Below, one piece after another: positions 52,044 through 61,386 of a stretch of DNA of 64,000 bases. Position 1 is the stretch's first letter; every line of letters begins with the position of its first letter. The notes below the pieces were generated by a model. The model was not told the origin of the DNA, ran no database searches, and was given only the letters and a program-made list of their open reading frames with translations. The stretch is from Lachnospiraceae bacterium (GTDB lineage Bacteria; Bacillota; Clostridia; Lachnospirales; Lachnospiraceae). Where the stretch lies: NCBI GenBank assembly GCA_017962825.1, contig JAGCUO010000002.1:1-64000 (forward strand), read 5' to 3'. The position numbers and the translations under genes were made by a program.

Positions 52044-53699
52044 TTGGACGTATCTGTTAAGAAAAAACATTTCATCGGATTTGCTGAAGTTTTTTTCTCA
52101 TTATGTTTGGCAAGTATAATAACAGTCGGGCGAAGCGTATATAATTACAATTCGGTATCCGGTCTTTTGAAGGCACCCAAAGAAAACGCAGCGGTGTTTC
52201 TCTTTTTGTTTTTTCCTATACTGCTGATTCTGGCACTTTGTGGAAAAGCAATTTATAAGAATGAAGAAAAAGAAGTTTTTTCCAATGATGAGATTCCGGG
52301 TATTTACAAAGCATTTCCGGTAATATCTTTTATTCTTACGGCGGCATCGTCAGCCCTTGCACTTCTTTCGTATTTTCCCGGAATACTCGGATATGATTCC
52401 GAATGGCAGACTCTTCAGGCTTTCGGTATTCTTCCTTTATCCAACCATCATCCCGTTCTTCATACTCTTATATGGAATTTTTTCGTGGCGCTTGAGTGGT
52501 GGGGTGTTCCTCATCCTTACGGGCTTGTGATCTACTGTATTTTTCAGATCCTTATAGTATCGCTGGTATGTGCGTTTGTAGTCAGATGTGAGATCAGGGA
52601 AGGATGCAGATGGTTTCTTCCCGTCATCACGATTCTGTTTTATGCACTGTATCCCGCATTCGGAGTTTTTTCTGTTCAGATGACAAAGGACGTGCTTTTC
52701 GGAAGTGCGGTTATACTTCTGATACTGAATCTTTTGAAAGCCGGAAGAGGAGAGAAGGCGAATCCCTTCCTTATTTTCCTTTTTACAGTATTATCATCAC
52801 TTCTCAGAAATAATTTTCTTCCTGCGGGATGCGTTCTTGTGATCGTTTTGTTTTTCATGAGAAAAGACAAAATGATGAGAAAGGCGTTAATCGAATCGCT
52901 TGCGGGAGTTATCGTGTCCTTGTCCGTCATGGCATTTGTATATCCGGCATGCGGAGTAGAAAGAAGCGAATCCCATGAGTCTCTCAGCGTTCCCATCAAT
53001 CAGATCGCGGCAGTCTATGTTCACAGATATTCTGAACTTACGCTTCCGGAGAAATTCATCATAGAAGGATATATGTCTGCGGGAGCGTATAATCCGAGGC
53101 TTGCGGATACGGTAAAGTTTTCTTTTAACGATGAGCTGTATGATTCGGACAGATCCGCTTTCTGGGATCTGTACCTTCATCTTCTCAGAAAGTATCCGCA
53201 TGAATTTATAGACGCATTTCTGACACAGAATGTTCAGCTCTGGTACCCGGGGGCTTCCGTCACCGACAGGTATTCCGCCAGAGAATACATCGAAACGGAT
53301 AATGTATTGGTATATGAATATACGGTGTCATGTACTCCGGTGATCCCCGAAATGAAGGGATTCTATGATATGATCATCGAAGAGATCGAGCAGGGCAGAG
53401 CAGTATCCGGACTTCCCTTTTCGCTTTCCATCCCTTTTATCGTGCTTATGGTCGCTTTGTACATGTCCGTAAAAGCAAGGCATAAGGGTTTTACCGCAGC
53501 TGTTTTATTATCGGGAGCACTTTGGGCTACATACCTTCTCGGCCCCGTATCGGCATTCAGGTATATGTATCCTTTCTTTATGCTGGTTCCCGTTATGGTC
53601 ATACCGGTTTTTTCCCGAAAAAAGAAACCTGAAAAATCACAGGAGCCCGAAGAAAAAGAAGAGAGAAAAGGTTCCGATACGGTTATAGATCTTGATTAG
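52044..53699 (+). CDS. Polytopic membrane protein (DUF6020-like)
   Basis: A 551-residue membrane protein with about 12 helices. SYFPGILGYDSEWQTLQAFG, HHPVLHTLIWNF and the loop FSVQMTKDVLFGSAV match glycosyltransferase-like GT-C integral proteins of the DUF6020 type, common in Lachnospiraceae surface-polymer loci. A large outer loop (about 300-440) with DRSAFWDLYLHLLRKYP precedes the last helices, and the charged tail is KKKPEKSQEPEEKEERKG. TTG start with GGGAG at a good distance. Probably transfers a sugar or modifies a polymer outside the cell. Confidence 0.75.
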   Translation: MDVSVKKKHFIGFAEVFFSLCLASIITVGRSVYNYNSVSGLLKAPKENAAVFLFLFFPILLILALCGKAIYKNEEKEVFSNDEIPGIYKAFPVISFILTAASSALALLSYFPGILGYDSEWQTLQAFGILPLSNHHPVLHTLIWNFFVALEWWGVPHPYGLVIYCIFQILIVSLVCAFVVRCEIREGCRWFLPVITILFYALYPAFGVFSVQMTKDVLFGSAVILLILNLLKAGRGEKANPFLIFLFTVLSSLLRNNFLPAGCVLVIVLFFMRKDKMMRKALIESLAGVIVSLSVMAFVYPACGVERSESHESLSVPINQIAAVYVHRYSELTLPEKFIIEGYMSAGAYNPRLADTVKFSFNDELYDSDRSAFWDLYLHLLRKYPHEFIDAFLTQNVQLWYPGASVTDRYSAREYIETDNVLVYEYTVSCTPVIPEMKGFYDMIIEEIEQGRAVSGLPFSLSIPFIVLMVALYMSVKARHKGFTAAVLLSGALWATYLLGPVSAFRYMYPFFMLVPVMVIPVFSRKKKPEKSQEPEEKEERKGSDTVIDLD

Positions 53700-55361
53700 A
53701 TGAAGAAAAAGTATTCTGTATTAAAACTTATACTTATCTTTTTAACTGTGGTATCAGCATTCAAAATGATCTTCTTCGGATGGGTCATTGATGAAGGATA
53801 TGCTTTTGCCATAGGTAACAGACTGCTTCAGGGTGACCGCCTTTTCAAGGATATGTGGGAGCTTCACCAGACTTCCGGTTATGCTATAGAGTTTTTGCTT
53901 CGGATATACAAAGCATTTGTAAATTCCGGAGAGGGTGAAGTGGTATTTGTAAGAGCATGCGGAATGGCACTACACCTGCTTGTTTCCTATGTTTTATACA
54001 GAGCACTCAGAAGACATATGTCTGAGCTAAAAGCCTTTTTGGCTGCTGTACTGTTTGCAAATCTTACACCCAAATCAATCAGCATACCCGAGTTTTCCAA
54101 TCTGATAAATCTGACTTCGGTACTCACACTTATCTGTCTCGGCAGGTTATATCTCGGAAAAAGCGAGGAAGATAAAAAGAAAAGATATTTGTATGCACTT
54201 GCCGCAGGCATCTTTTTGTCGGTATGCGTAATGTCTTATCCGCCTTCGCTGATCTTTGCGGTATTTGTCTTCGCATATGTATTTGTGAAATCAAAGGGCA
54301 GACGCGGAGAATTCGTTACGGTTTTATCCGTATGTCTGATATCGGGACTCTTATATCTTGCCCGTATCCTTTCATACATGACGGTGAGTGAGCTTATGGA
54401 AAGCATCCGGATGATGCTCTCCGGGGATTCGACACATGACGGCGGCTTATCCAAGATACCCGGATACCTTTCCGATGTGGTGATACTTGCCATATTTATC
54501 GCTGTTTTCGGACTGATCTCATTTGCGGTATCGAAGGTCTTTAAAAAGAAAGAACTGTTCCTGCCTTCCGCATTCGTCTTTGTTTTTATGTGGCGGACGC
54601 TCCATATACTATTCAAAAACGATACGTATCCCGTTGAGTATACCTTCGGTTGTATCCTGATAGTCTCTGCGCTTGCTTATTTATACGGCATTAAAAACAA
54701 AACCTATTCCGCAGAGGAAAAAGAATTCCTTGTGCTGTATGCGGGAGGAAGCCTTGCCGTTTTTCTGACAGTACTGGTTGCATGCAATCAAAGTGTTTTT
54801 TCATCCGCGAAATATCTGACGCTCTTTTTTGCGGTTACGGTAGCGTTATCATATAAGGAAGAAGCGGATACGTTTACCGAACGGTTTCTTTTTGCGACGG
54901 GAACGGTTCTGGTAATACTGATCAATATAATCCAGTACGGAAATCCCAGAAACCGCCTTCTCAATATTTTCGATGCGGAAGCAAGAGTTCCCTCGGGACC
55001 GCAAAGATGGCTGATCCTTGAAAGAATGTATGCCAACAAAGCACGTATCGATAATGAGGAATTGCCGGAGATCCTGAACGGAGCCGGATATGTCATGATA
55101 ACCGGAGATGCGGTTACTTATCTGTACACCGATGCGCTGATAGGGCACGGAACAACCATCATGACTGAAGAGTACGATGAAAGCTATGCCGATTACTGGA
55201 ACGTTCGACCTGACAGAAAGCCTGATATGATAGCCGTGGAGTGCTATGAGGGTTCGCTTGATTCGGTGGTCGCTTCATCATGGCTCTACGATTATCTCGA
55301 AAATGAATACGGTGCATCCGAAGTGGTGGAAACAACGTATTACAGAATATATATAAAGTGA
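53700..55361 (+). CDS. Polytopic GT-C-like glycosyltransferase
   Basis: A 553-residue membrane protein with about 11 helices. The first outer loop has WVIDEGYAFAIGNRLLQG followed by DRLFKDMWELHQTSG, with the Asp-Glu pair typical of GT-C lipid-linked sugar transferases (GT39/83-like). The C-terminal outer domain (about 420-553; WLILERMYANKARIDNEELP, YDESYADYWNVRPDRKPDMI) is soluble. It directly follows the TAG of the DUF6020-like gene with no gap, so they are co-transcribed and may act together on one surface polymer. Confidence 0.75.
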   Translation: MKKKYSVLKLILIFLTVVSAFKMIFFGWVIDEGYAFAIGNRLLQGDRLFKDMWELHQTSGYAIEFLLRIYKAFVNSGEGEVVFVRACGMALHLLVSYVLYRALRRHMSELKAFLAAVLFANLTPKSISIPEFSNLINLTSVLTLICLGRLYLGKSEEDKKKRYLYALAAGIFLSVCVMSYPPSLIFAVFVFAYVFVKSKGRRGEFVTVLSVCLISGLLYLARILSYMTVSELMESIRMMLSGDSTHDGGLSKIPGYLSDVVILAIFIAVFGLISFAVSKVFKKKELFLPSAFVFVFMWRTLHILFKNDTYPVEYTFGCILIVSALAYLYGIKNKTYSAEEKEFLVLYAGGSLAVFLTVLVACNQSVFSSAKYLTLFFAVTVALSYKEEADTFTERFLFATGTVLVILINIIQYGNPRNRLLNIFDAEARVPSGPQRWLILERMYANKARIDNEELPEILNGAGYVMITGDAVTYLYTDALIGHGTTIMTEEYDESYADYWNVRPDRKPDMIAVECYEGSLDSVVASSWLYDYLENEYGASEVVETTYYRIYIK

Positions 55362-55375
55362 TCTTGGAGGATTAA

Positions 55376-56227
55376 ATGGGAGTAAAGATTTTTGCAGATT
55401 CAACTTGCGATCTCAATGAAGAACTTATAAAAAAGTATTCGATAACCATTATCCCGCTTTGCATCATCATGGGGGATAAGAGTTATTACGACGGAGAAGG
55501 TCTCGGACAGAAAGAGATCTTTAAGTGGGCGGATGAAAATAAAACAACCCCCAAGACCGCGGCAATAACCACCGAAAGACTTGAACAGGCCACAAAGCCG
55601 GTTCTTGAAGCCGGCGATGACATTATTCTGTTTACCATCTCGGCCGGAATGAGTTCGACCTTTAACCTTGCTACCATATATTCGGAAGATAACGGTAACG
55701 GTCATATGCATGTTATCGATTCCGCAAACCTTTCCACCGGTATAGGACTGCTTGTCATAAAGGCGGCAGAGATGTCTGCGGAGGGAAATACGGCGGAGGA
55801 GATCGTTAAGGAGATCGGGGATCTTATTCCCAGAGTCAGGGCAAGTTTTGTCGTAGATACCCTTACATATCTTGCCAGAGGCGGAAGATGCTCTGCCGTT
55901 ACGGCGCTTCTTGCGGGAACCCTTAAGCTTCATCCGGAGATCGTTGTAAAGGACGGAGCCATGGGAGTCAGCAAAAAATACCGTGGAAGTCTGGGAAATT
56001 CCGTTATGAAATATGCCACGGATCTGGAAGAGGCTCTTCTTGATGCGGATCATGACAGGGTATTTATAACTCACACAGTCCGTGAGTCGGAGAGAGCAAT
56101 CGTGGACGAAGTCAGGAAATACCTGGAATCATTGGGTGTATTCAAGGAGGTCATAGAGACAAGGGCAGGAGGAGTAATTTCTTCGCATTGCGGTCCCGGA
56201 ACCTTGGGAATATTGTTTATAAAATAA
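55376..56227 (+). CDS. DegV family fatty-acid binding protein
   Basis: A 283-residue DegV fold protein that holds a fatty acid and, in Firmicutes, serves as FakB for fatty-acid kinase FakA. ADSTCDLNEELIKKYSI, ITTERLEQATKPVLE, TISAGMSSTFNLATI, VIDSANLSTGIGLLV and TLTYLARGGRCSAVTALL follow the family pattern; VISSHCGPGTLGILFI closes it. No fakA is nearby. 14 bases after the GT-C-like gene, with GGAGG before the ATG. Confidence 0.93.
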   Translation: MGVKIFADSTCDLNEELIKKYSITIIPLCIIMGDKSYYDGEGLGQKEIFKWADENKTTPKTAAITTERLEQATKPVLEAGDDIILFTISAGMSSTFNLATIYSEDNGNGHMHVIDSANLSTGIGLLVIKAAEMSAEGNTAEEIVKEIGDLIPRVRASFVVDTLTYLARGGRCSAVTALLAGTLKLHPEIVVKDGAMGVSKKYRGSLGNSVMKYATDLEEALLDADHDRVFITHTVRESERAIVDEVRKYLESLGVFKEVIETRAGGVISSHCGPGTLGILFIK

Positions 56228-56290
56228 GTCCCAAAAGGCGAATTGATTAAAAAATAAAATTGTATACACGAATATTTGTATATTTTATCA

Positions 56291-56319
56291 TTGACTAAAT
56301 GAATTCTTTCCAATAAAAT
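56291..56319 (+). promoter_or_regulatory. Promoter of the branched-chain amino acid transporter
   Basis: TTGACT (56291-56296), a 17-base spacer and TAAAAT (56314-56319) is close to consensus. The start would fall near 56326, just before a hairpin. Confidence 0.75.
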
Positions 56320-56328
56320 GCTTTTCAT

Positions 56329-56368
56329 AGCCAAAGGTGGCAAAAAACTTACCTTCGGCTGTTTTGTT
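56329..56368 (+). terminator. Promoter-proximal hairpin, possible attenuator of liv operon
   Basis: AGCCAAAGGT and ACCTTCGGCT pair with one A-C mispair around a 12-base loop, then GTTTTGTT. It lies inside the predicted leader, 29 bases before the binding-protein ATG, not at the end of DegV, which is 100 bases upstream. Confidence 0.5.
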
Positions 56369-56396
56369 ATATTTTGATGTAACAGGAGGAAATATT

Positions 56397-57635
56397 ATGA
56401 AAAAGAAATTGCTTTCACTTATCCTGACCGGTGCCATGGTCATGGCAATGGCAGGATGCGGCAACACCGGTGCTGAGACAGGAACTGTCGGAACCACCGA
56501 GAATGCCGGAACCGAGGAAACTGCTGCAGCAGCTGCCGGAGACGGAGCTCTTACCGGAACCCTTAAGCTCGGAGTTATCGGACCCCTTACCGGAGGCGCA
56601 GCTATCTACGGAAACGCAGTAGTAAACGGCGCTCAGATCGCTGTTGACGAGATCAATGCTCTCGGCGGTGCTTTCCAGATCGAGCTTCAGGCTCAGGATG
56701 ATGAGCATGACGCAGAGAAATCCGTAAACGCTTATCATCAGCTTCAGGACTGGGGCGTTCAGGCTATCGCAGGAACCGTTACCACCACTCCCTGTATTGC
56801 TGTTTCAGCAGAGGCTAATGCTGACAGAGTATTCATGCTCACCCCTTCAGCTTCAGCAACTACCGTAACCGATGGCAAGGACAATGTATTCCAGCTTTGC
56901 TTCGCAGATCCTAACCAGGGTTCCGCATCCGCTCAGTACATTTTCGATAACCAGCTTGCTACCAAGGTTGCAGTTATCTACAACAATGCAGATGCTTATT
57001 CAACCGGAATCTATCAGACCTTCAAGGCTAAGGCTGAGGAACTCGGACTTGAGATCGTTTCAGAGACCACTTTCACCGATGACACCACCGATTTCTCTGT
57101 TCAGGTAGGTGATGCTCAGTCTAACGGTGCAGATCTTGTATTCCTTCCTATTTACTACACCCCTGCTTCACTTATCCTTAAGCAGGCTGATTCCATCGGC
57201 TATGCTCCCAAGTTCTTCGGTGTAGACGGAATGGACGGAATCCTTACCATCGAGGGATTTGACACCTCTCTTGCTGAGGGTGTTATGCTCCTCACTCCTT
57301 TCTCAGCTGATGCTACCGATGATCTTACCAAGAATTTCGTAGAGAAGTTCACCGAGAAGTTTGGTGAGGTTCCTTCTCAGTTCGCAGCTGACGGATATGA
57401 CTGTGCTTATGCAATTAAGGCAGCTCTTGAGTTCTATGCAGCAAAGAACGGCGGACTTGATGTTACCGGAATGAGCGCAGAAGAGCTTTGCGAGATCCTT
57501 ATCTCAGTATTTACCGATCCCGAGTTCTCCGCTGACGGTGTTACCGGTCTCGGAATGGTATGGGATGCTAACGGCCAGGTTAACAAAGAGCCCAAGGCTG
57601 TAGTCATCAAAGACGGTGTATATGTAGGTATGTAA
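56397..57635 (+). CDS. livJ: Branched-chain amino acid ABC transporter substrate-binding lipoprotein
   Basis: A 412-residue lipoprotein: signal peptide with lipobox AMAGC (Cys21), a Gly/Thr/Glu-rich linker, then a periplasmic-type LIV-binding fold with KLGVIGPLTGGAAIYGNAVVN, QAQDDEHDAEKSVNAY, FMLTPSASATTV and FLPIYYTPASLILKQA. It binds leucine/isoleucine/valine or a similar ligand outside the membrane and feeds LivHMGF. Codon choice is strongly biased, as for an abundant protein. The gap to livH contains two hairpins. Confidence 0.95.
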   Translation: MKKKLLSLILTGAMVMAMAGCGNTGAETGTVGTTENAGTEETAAAAAGDGALTGTLKLGVIGPLTGGAAIYGNAVVNGAQIAVDEINALGGAFQIELQAQDDEHDAEKSVNAYHQLQDWGVQAIAGTVTTTPCIAVSAEANADRVFMLTPSASATTVTDGKDNVFQLCFADPNQGSASAQYIFDNQLATKVAVIYNNADAYSTGIYQTFKAKAEELGLEIVSETTFTDDTTDFSVQVGDAQSNGADLVFLPIYYTPASLILKQADSIGYAPKFFGVDGMDGILTIEGFDTSLAEGVMLLTPFSADATDDLTKNFVEKFTEKFGEVPSQFAADGYDCAYAIKAALEFYAAKNGGLDVTGMSAEELCEILISVFTDPEFSADGVTGLGMVWDANGQVNKEPKAVVIKDGVYVGM

Positions 57636-57663
57636 TCATTTCGTACGATTGCGAATGATTTTA

Positions 57664-57739
57664 GGATTGCGAAAGCTGCGAAGCAGCGCAGCAATCCGTT
57701 GACAAAAAAATAAGCACCGGGCGCCGTCAAAAGCGCCCG
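57664..57739 (+). other. Two stem-loops between livJ and livH
   Basis: GGATTGC (57664) pairs with GCAATCC (57691-57697), and inside GCTGC pairs with GCAGC. Then CGGGCGC (57718-57724) pairs with GCGCCCG (57733-57739) and is followed by ATGTATTTTA. These probably stabilise or partly terminate the livJ message, giving more binding protein than permease. Confidence 0.6.
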
Positions 57740-57762
57740 ATGTATTTTAAGGAGTACGCATC

Positions 57763-58638
57763 ATGCTTGTACATTTGATCAACGGCATCAGCTTAGGAAG
57801 TATATATGCGATAATCGCACTCGGATATACCATGGTATACGGTATTGCCAAGATGCTTAACTTTGCACACGGTGATGTCATTATGATCGGAGGATATGTA
57901 GCCTTTTTTGCAATGTCAGAAGGTGCAGGCCTCCCGGCACCACTTGCGCTTCTCCTTGCAATAATCGTATGTACGATACTCGGTATCACAATAGAGCGCC
58001 TGGCTTATAAGCCCCTGCGCTCGGCTACTTCCCTTGCGGTTCTCATAACCGCCATCGGAATGTCTTATTTTCTCCAGAATTCGGCACTTCTTCTTTGGGG
58101 AGCAAATCCCAAAGCATTCCCGGACATGTTCAAAAATGCGGAGGCTATAGAGTTTTTTGGAGCTAAGATTTCTCCCGTTGCTCTCGTAGCCATCTTTGCA
58201 AATATCGTGATAATGGTCATCCTCACTCTTTTCACAACACGTACCAAGGTGGGAAAGGCGATGAGGGCCGTATCCGAAGACAAGGGTGCCGCAACTCTCA
58301 TGGGCATTAATGTTAATTTCACCATTTCACTTACTTTCGCTATCGGTTCCGGACTTGCGGCAGTCGCAGGAGTTCTTCTCTGCTCCGCATATCCTACCCT
58401 GATGCCTACCACCGGATCACTTCCCGGAATCAAGGCATTCACCGCTGCGGTATTCGGAGGTATCGGATCCATTCCCGGAGCGATGATAGGAGGAATTCTC
58501 CTCGGTGTTATCGAGATCCTGGCAAGAGCTTATATATCATCCGAGCTTGCCGATGCGATCGTATTCGGAGTTTTGATCGTAGTACTCATATTCAGACCCA
58601 CCGGACTTTTGGGCAAACAGATTCACGAGAAAGTATAA
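57763..58638 (+). CDS. livH: Branched-chain amino acid ABC permease LivH
   Basis: A 291-residue membrane protein with about eight helices. LVHLINGISLGSIYAIIALG and MVYGIAKMLNFAHGDVIMIG are the conserved start; MRAVSEDKGAATLMGINVN holds the EAA-like loop contacting the ATPases; GSIPGAMIGGILLGVIE follows. It forms the channel with LivM. AAGGAG precedes the ATG. Confidence 0.95.
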   Translation: MLVHLINGISLGSIYAIIALGYTMVYGIAKMLNFAHGDVIMIGGYVAFFAMSEGAGLPAPLALLLAIIVCTILGITIERLAYKPLRSATSLAVLITAIGMSYFLQNSALLLWGANPKAFPDMFKNAEAIEFFGAKISPVALVAIFANIVIMVILTLFTTRTKVGKAMRAVSEDKGAATLMGINVNFTISLTFAIGSGLAAVAGVLLCSAYPTLMPTTGSLPGIKAFTAAVFGGIGSIPGAMIGGILLGVIEILARAYISSELADAIVFGVLIVVLIFRPTGLLGKQIHEKV

Positions 58639-58651
58639 GGAGGCGAACGGG

Positions 58652-59713
58652 ATGAAGAAATTTTCAAAAGCCTCCACGGCTTCAAAAAAAGCATTTCTCA
58701 ATTATGGAATTGTAATCGCATTTTTTGTGATCTTTCAGTCTCTGGTATCTACAGGAAATATAACCAGTGCACTTAAGGGTCAGCTTATTCCCATAGCCTG
58801 TTATATGATCATGGCGGTGTCCCTTAACCTTGTCGTAGGTATATCGGGAGAACTTTCCCTGGGTCATGCGGGATTCATGTCAGTGGGTGCATTTACCGCA
58901 GTTATCGTAAGCAGTGCAATGGCCGGATCTTCCGACAAAGGAAGTCTTATCGTCAGCATTATCGTAGGTGCTCTTATCGCAGCCATTGCAGGTTTCCTTA
59001 TCGGTATCCCCGTTCTCAGGTTAAACGGTGACTACCTTGCGATCGTTACACTTGCATTCGGCGAGATCATTAAGAACATTCTTAATTGCCTCTATGTAGG
59101 AATAGATGAAAAGGGTGTGCATTTTGCATTTAACAATCCCGCAGCTCTTGCAATGAGCGCAGAGGGTAAGGTAATAATCAACGGACCCATGGGCGCGGTC
59201 GGAATCCGTAAGATCTCCACATTTGCTGCTGCTATCATACTCCTTCTCATCATTCTCATAATCATCCAGAATCTGGTTAACTCCAGAACCGGACGTGCGA
59301 TCATGGCGATCAGAGATAACAGGATCGCAGCAGAGAGTATGGGTCTTTCACCCATGAAGTACAAGATGCTTGCCTTTACCGTTTCCGCGGCTATGGCAGG
59401 TGCGGCAGGAGCTGTATATGCTCTTAACTACTCAACGCTAGTTCCCAAGAAATTTGATTTCAACACATCGATCCTTGTTCTGGTATTCGTTGTATTAGGC
59501 GGTATCGGCAACATGACCGGATCGCTCCTGGCAGCAGGCGTTCTGGTAGTACTGCCCGAGCTTCTCAGAAAGTTCAGCGATTACAGAATGCTTGTATATG
59601 CGATCGTCCTTATTCTGGTAATGCTGGTTACCAATAACGAGAAACTTAAAGGAAAGATCGATACATTCTTCAAAAAACTCAGAATGAAAATTTCGAAAGG
59701 AGGCAGAAAATAA
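58652..59713 (+). CDS. livM: Branched-chain amino acid ABC permease LivM
   Basis: A 353-residue membrane protein, about nine helices. ISGELSLGHAGFMSVGAF, LRLNGDYLAIVTLAFGEI and MAIRDNRIAAESMGLSPMKY are LivM hallmarks. It pairs with LivH; the stop overlaps the livG start by one base. Length typical. Confidence 0.95.
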   Translation: MKKFSKASTASKKAFLNYGIVIAFFVIFQSLVSTGNITSALKGQLIPIACYMIMAVSLNLVVGISGELSLGHAGFMSVGAFTAVIVSSAMAGSSDKGSLIVSIIVGALIAAIAGFLIGIPVLRLNGDYLAIVTLAFGEIIKNILNCLYVGIDEKGVHFAFNNPAALAMSAEGKVIINGPMGAVGIRKISTFAAAIILLLIILIIIQNLVNSRTGRAIMAIRDNRIAAESMGLSPMKYKMLAFTVSAAMAGAAGAVYALNYSTLVPKKFDFNTSILVLVFVVLGGIGNMTGSLLAAGVLVVLPELLRKFSDYRMLVYAIVLILVMLVTNNEKLKGKIDTFFKKLRMKISKGGRK

Positions 59714-60555
59714 TGAGTAAGTCTCCTGAAGTAAAGCTTGTTAATGTGCCCAGCCCCAACTTTGTTCCCGAAAAAGATCTCGGAAAGCCCCTGGTTCTTG
59801 AGGCAGCTCATCTGGGAATTGATTTCGGAGGCCTTGTAGCCGTTGATGAATTCAACATAGGAATCGGCGCAACGGAGATATGCGGACTCATCGGTCCGAA
59901 CGGTGCGGGCAAGACTACCATATTCAACCTTCTTACCAAGGTTTACGAGCCCACAAGAGGTACCATAATGCTGGGCGGCAAGGATACCCACAATATGACA
60001 CCTTCTCAGGTAAATCAAATGGGTATCGCAAGAACTTTCCAGAATATCAGACTTTTCGATAAACTGACCGTTGAAGAAAACGTTAAGATCGGTCTTCACA
60101 ATCATATCGGATATCACACCTTAGCCGGAGTGTTCAGACTTCCCAATTATTGGAAGGAAGAAAAGAAAGATCATGAAAAGGCTCTCGAACTTCTCGATAT
60201 CTTCGGTATGGCAGATCTTGCAAATGTTACTGCGGATTCACTTCCTTACGGAGCACAGCGCAGACTTGAGATCGTAAGAGCACTTGCTACCGGTCCCAAG
60301 CTTCTTCTCCTTGACGAGCCGGCTGCGGGAATGAACCCCTCGGAGACCGAAGAACTCATGAACAACATCCGCAAGATCAGAGATGAGTTCCAGATCGCGG
60401 TCCTTCTCATTGAGCATGATATGAACCTGGTCATGGGTATTTGCGAGAGTATTGTTGTTCTGAACTTCGGAAGGATAATCGCAAAGGGAACTCCTTCACA
60501 GATTCAGGGAAATCCCCAGGTTATCGAAGCATATCTCGGAACACACAGAGGCTGA
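59713..60555 (+). CDS. livG: Branched-chain amino acid ABC ATPase LivG
   Basis: A 280-residue ATPase. An N-terminal stretch of about 25 residues (PSPNFVPEKDLGKPL) precedes the usual fold, longer than E. coli LivG. Walker A GPNGAGKTTIF, Q-loop RTFQNIRLF, signature LPYGAQRRLEIVRA, Walker B LLLLDEPAAGMNP and EHDMNLVMGI H-loop are intact. Two ATPases (G and F) drive the transporter. The signature is LPYGAQ, as in other LivG. Confidence 0.95.
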   Translation: MSKSPEVKLVNVPSPNFVPEKDLGKPLVLEAAHLGIDFGGLVAVDEFNIGIGATEICGLIGPNGAGKTTIFNLLTKVYEPTRGTIMLGGKDTHNMTPSQVNQMGIARTFQNIRLFDKLTVEENVKIGLHNHIGYHTLAGVFRLPNYWKEEKKDHEKALELLDIFGMADLANVTADSLPYGAQRRLEIVRALATGPKLLLLDEPAAGMNPSETEELMNNIRKIRDEFQIAVLLIEHDMNLVMGICESIVVLNFGRIIAKGTPSQIQGNPQVIEAYLGTHRG

Positions 60556-60595
60556 GCGCTAATGCCTCATGCATGAACGGTTTGAAGGAGCTTAT

Positions 60596-61306
60596 ATGAA
60601 AACAGTTCTTAAATGTGAAAATCTGCACGTATATTACGGCAGCATACATGCGATAAAGGGTGTATCCTTTGAAGTCGGTGAAGGAGAGATCGTTACACTC
60701 ATCGGAGCAAACGGTGCCGGAAAATCCACCACGCTTAATACCGTCGGAGGACTTCTTAAGCCCAGAGAAGGCTCCATCGAGTTCGAAGGAAAGAGCATTC
60801 TCGGCGTCGCTCCTCATAAGGTAGTAAGCGAAGGAATGGCTCTTTGTCCCGAGGGAAGAAGAGTTTTCGCTCAGCTTTCCGTAAAAGAAAACCTTGAAAT
60901 GGGTGCTTATACCAGACCTGCTTCCGAGATTCCCGAAACCCTGGAGATGGTCTATGAGCATTTTCCCAGATTAAAAGAGCGTCAGGGTCAGATGGCCGGA
61001 ACTCTTTCGGGCGGCGAGCAGCAGATGCTGGCTATGGGAAGAGCACTTATGAGTAAGCCCAGGCTGATGATGCTCGATGAGCCTTCTATGGGACTTGCCC
61101 CCATTTTGGTGGATCAGATCTTCGAGATTATTGAGGCTCTCAATAAAGCGGGAACCACAATACTTCTCGTAGAGCAGAATGCTCAGATGGCGCTTTCAAT
61201 CGCAGACAGAGCCTATGTTCTGGAGACCGGAAGAATAGTTAATTCCGGAACCGGTAAGGATCTTCTGAATGACGACTCCGTCAAGAAGGCGTACCTCGGA
61301 GGTTGA
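60596..61306 (+). CDS. livF: Branched-chain amino acid ABC ATPase LivF
   Basis: A 236-residue ATPase, last gene of the transporter. Walker A GANGAGKSTTLN, signature LSGGEQQMLAMGRA, Walker B LMMLDEPSMGLAP and EQNAQMALSIADRAYV match LivF. ATG 60596 follows AAGGAGC; an in-frame ATG at 60569 adds nine residues and has no ribosome site. Confidence 0.95.
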   Translation: MKTVLKCENLHVYYGSIHAIKGVSFEVGEGEIVTLIGANGAGKSTTLNTVGGLLKPREGSIEFEGKSILGVAPHKVVSEGMALCPEGRRVFAQLSVKENLEMGAYTRPASEIPETLEMVYEHFPRLKERQGQMAGTLSGGEQQMLAMGRALMSKPRLMMLDEPSMGLAPILVDQIFEIIEALNKAGTTILLVEQNAQMALSIADRAYVLETGRIVNSGTGKDLLNDDSVKKAYLGG

Positions 61307-61345
61307 CAAAGTTCATAAAAAGGCTAATACTTATAAAGTATATGG

Positions 61346-61376
61346 GGGATGGTGCTGAGCCATCCCTAATTTTTTA
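61346..61376 (+). terminator. Intrinsic terminator of the liv operon
   Basis: GGGATGG and CCATCCC pair around TGCTGAG and are followed by TAATTTTTTA. It ends 10 bases before the lysozyme ATG, so it may also lie within that gene's leader. Confidence 0.8.
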
Positions 61377-61386
61377 AGGAGATTGA

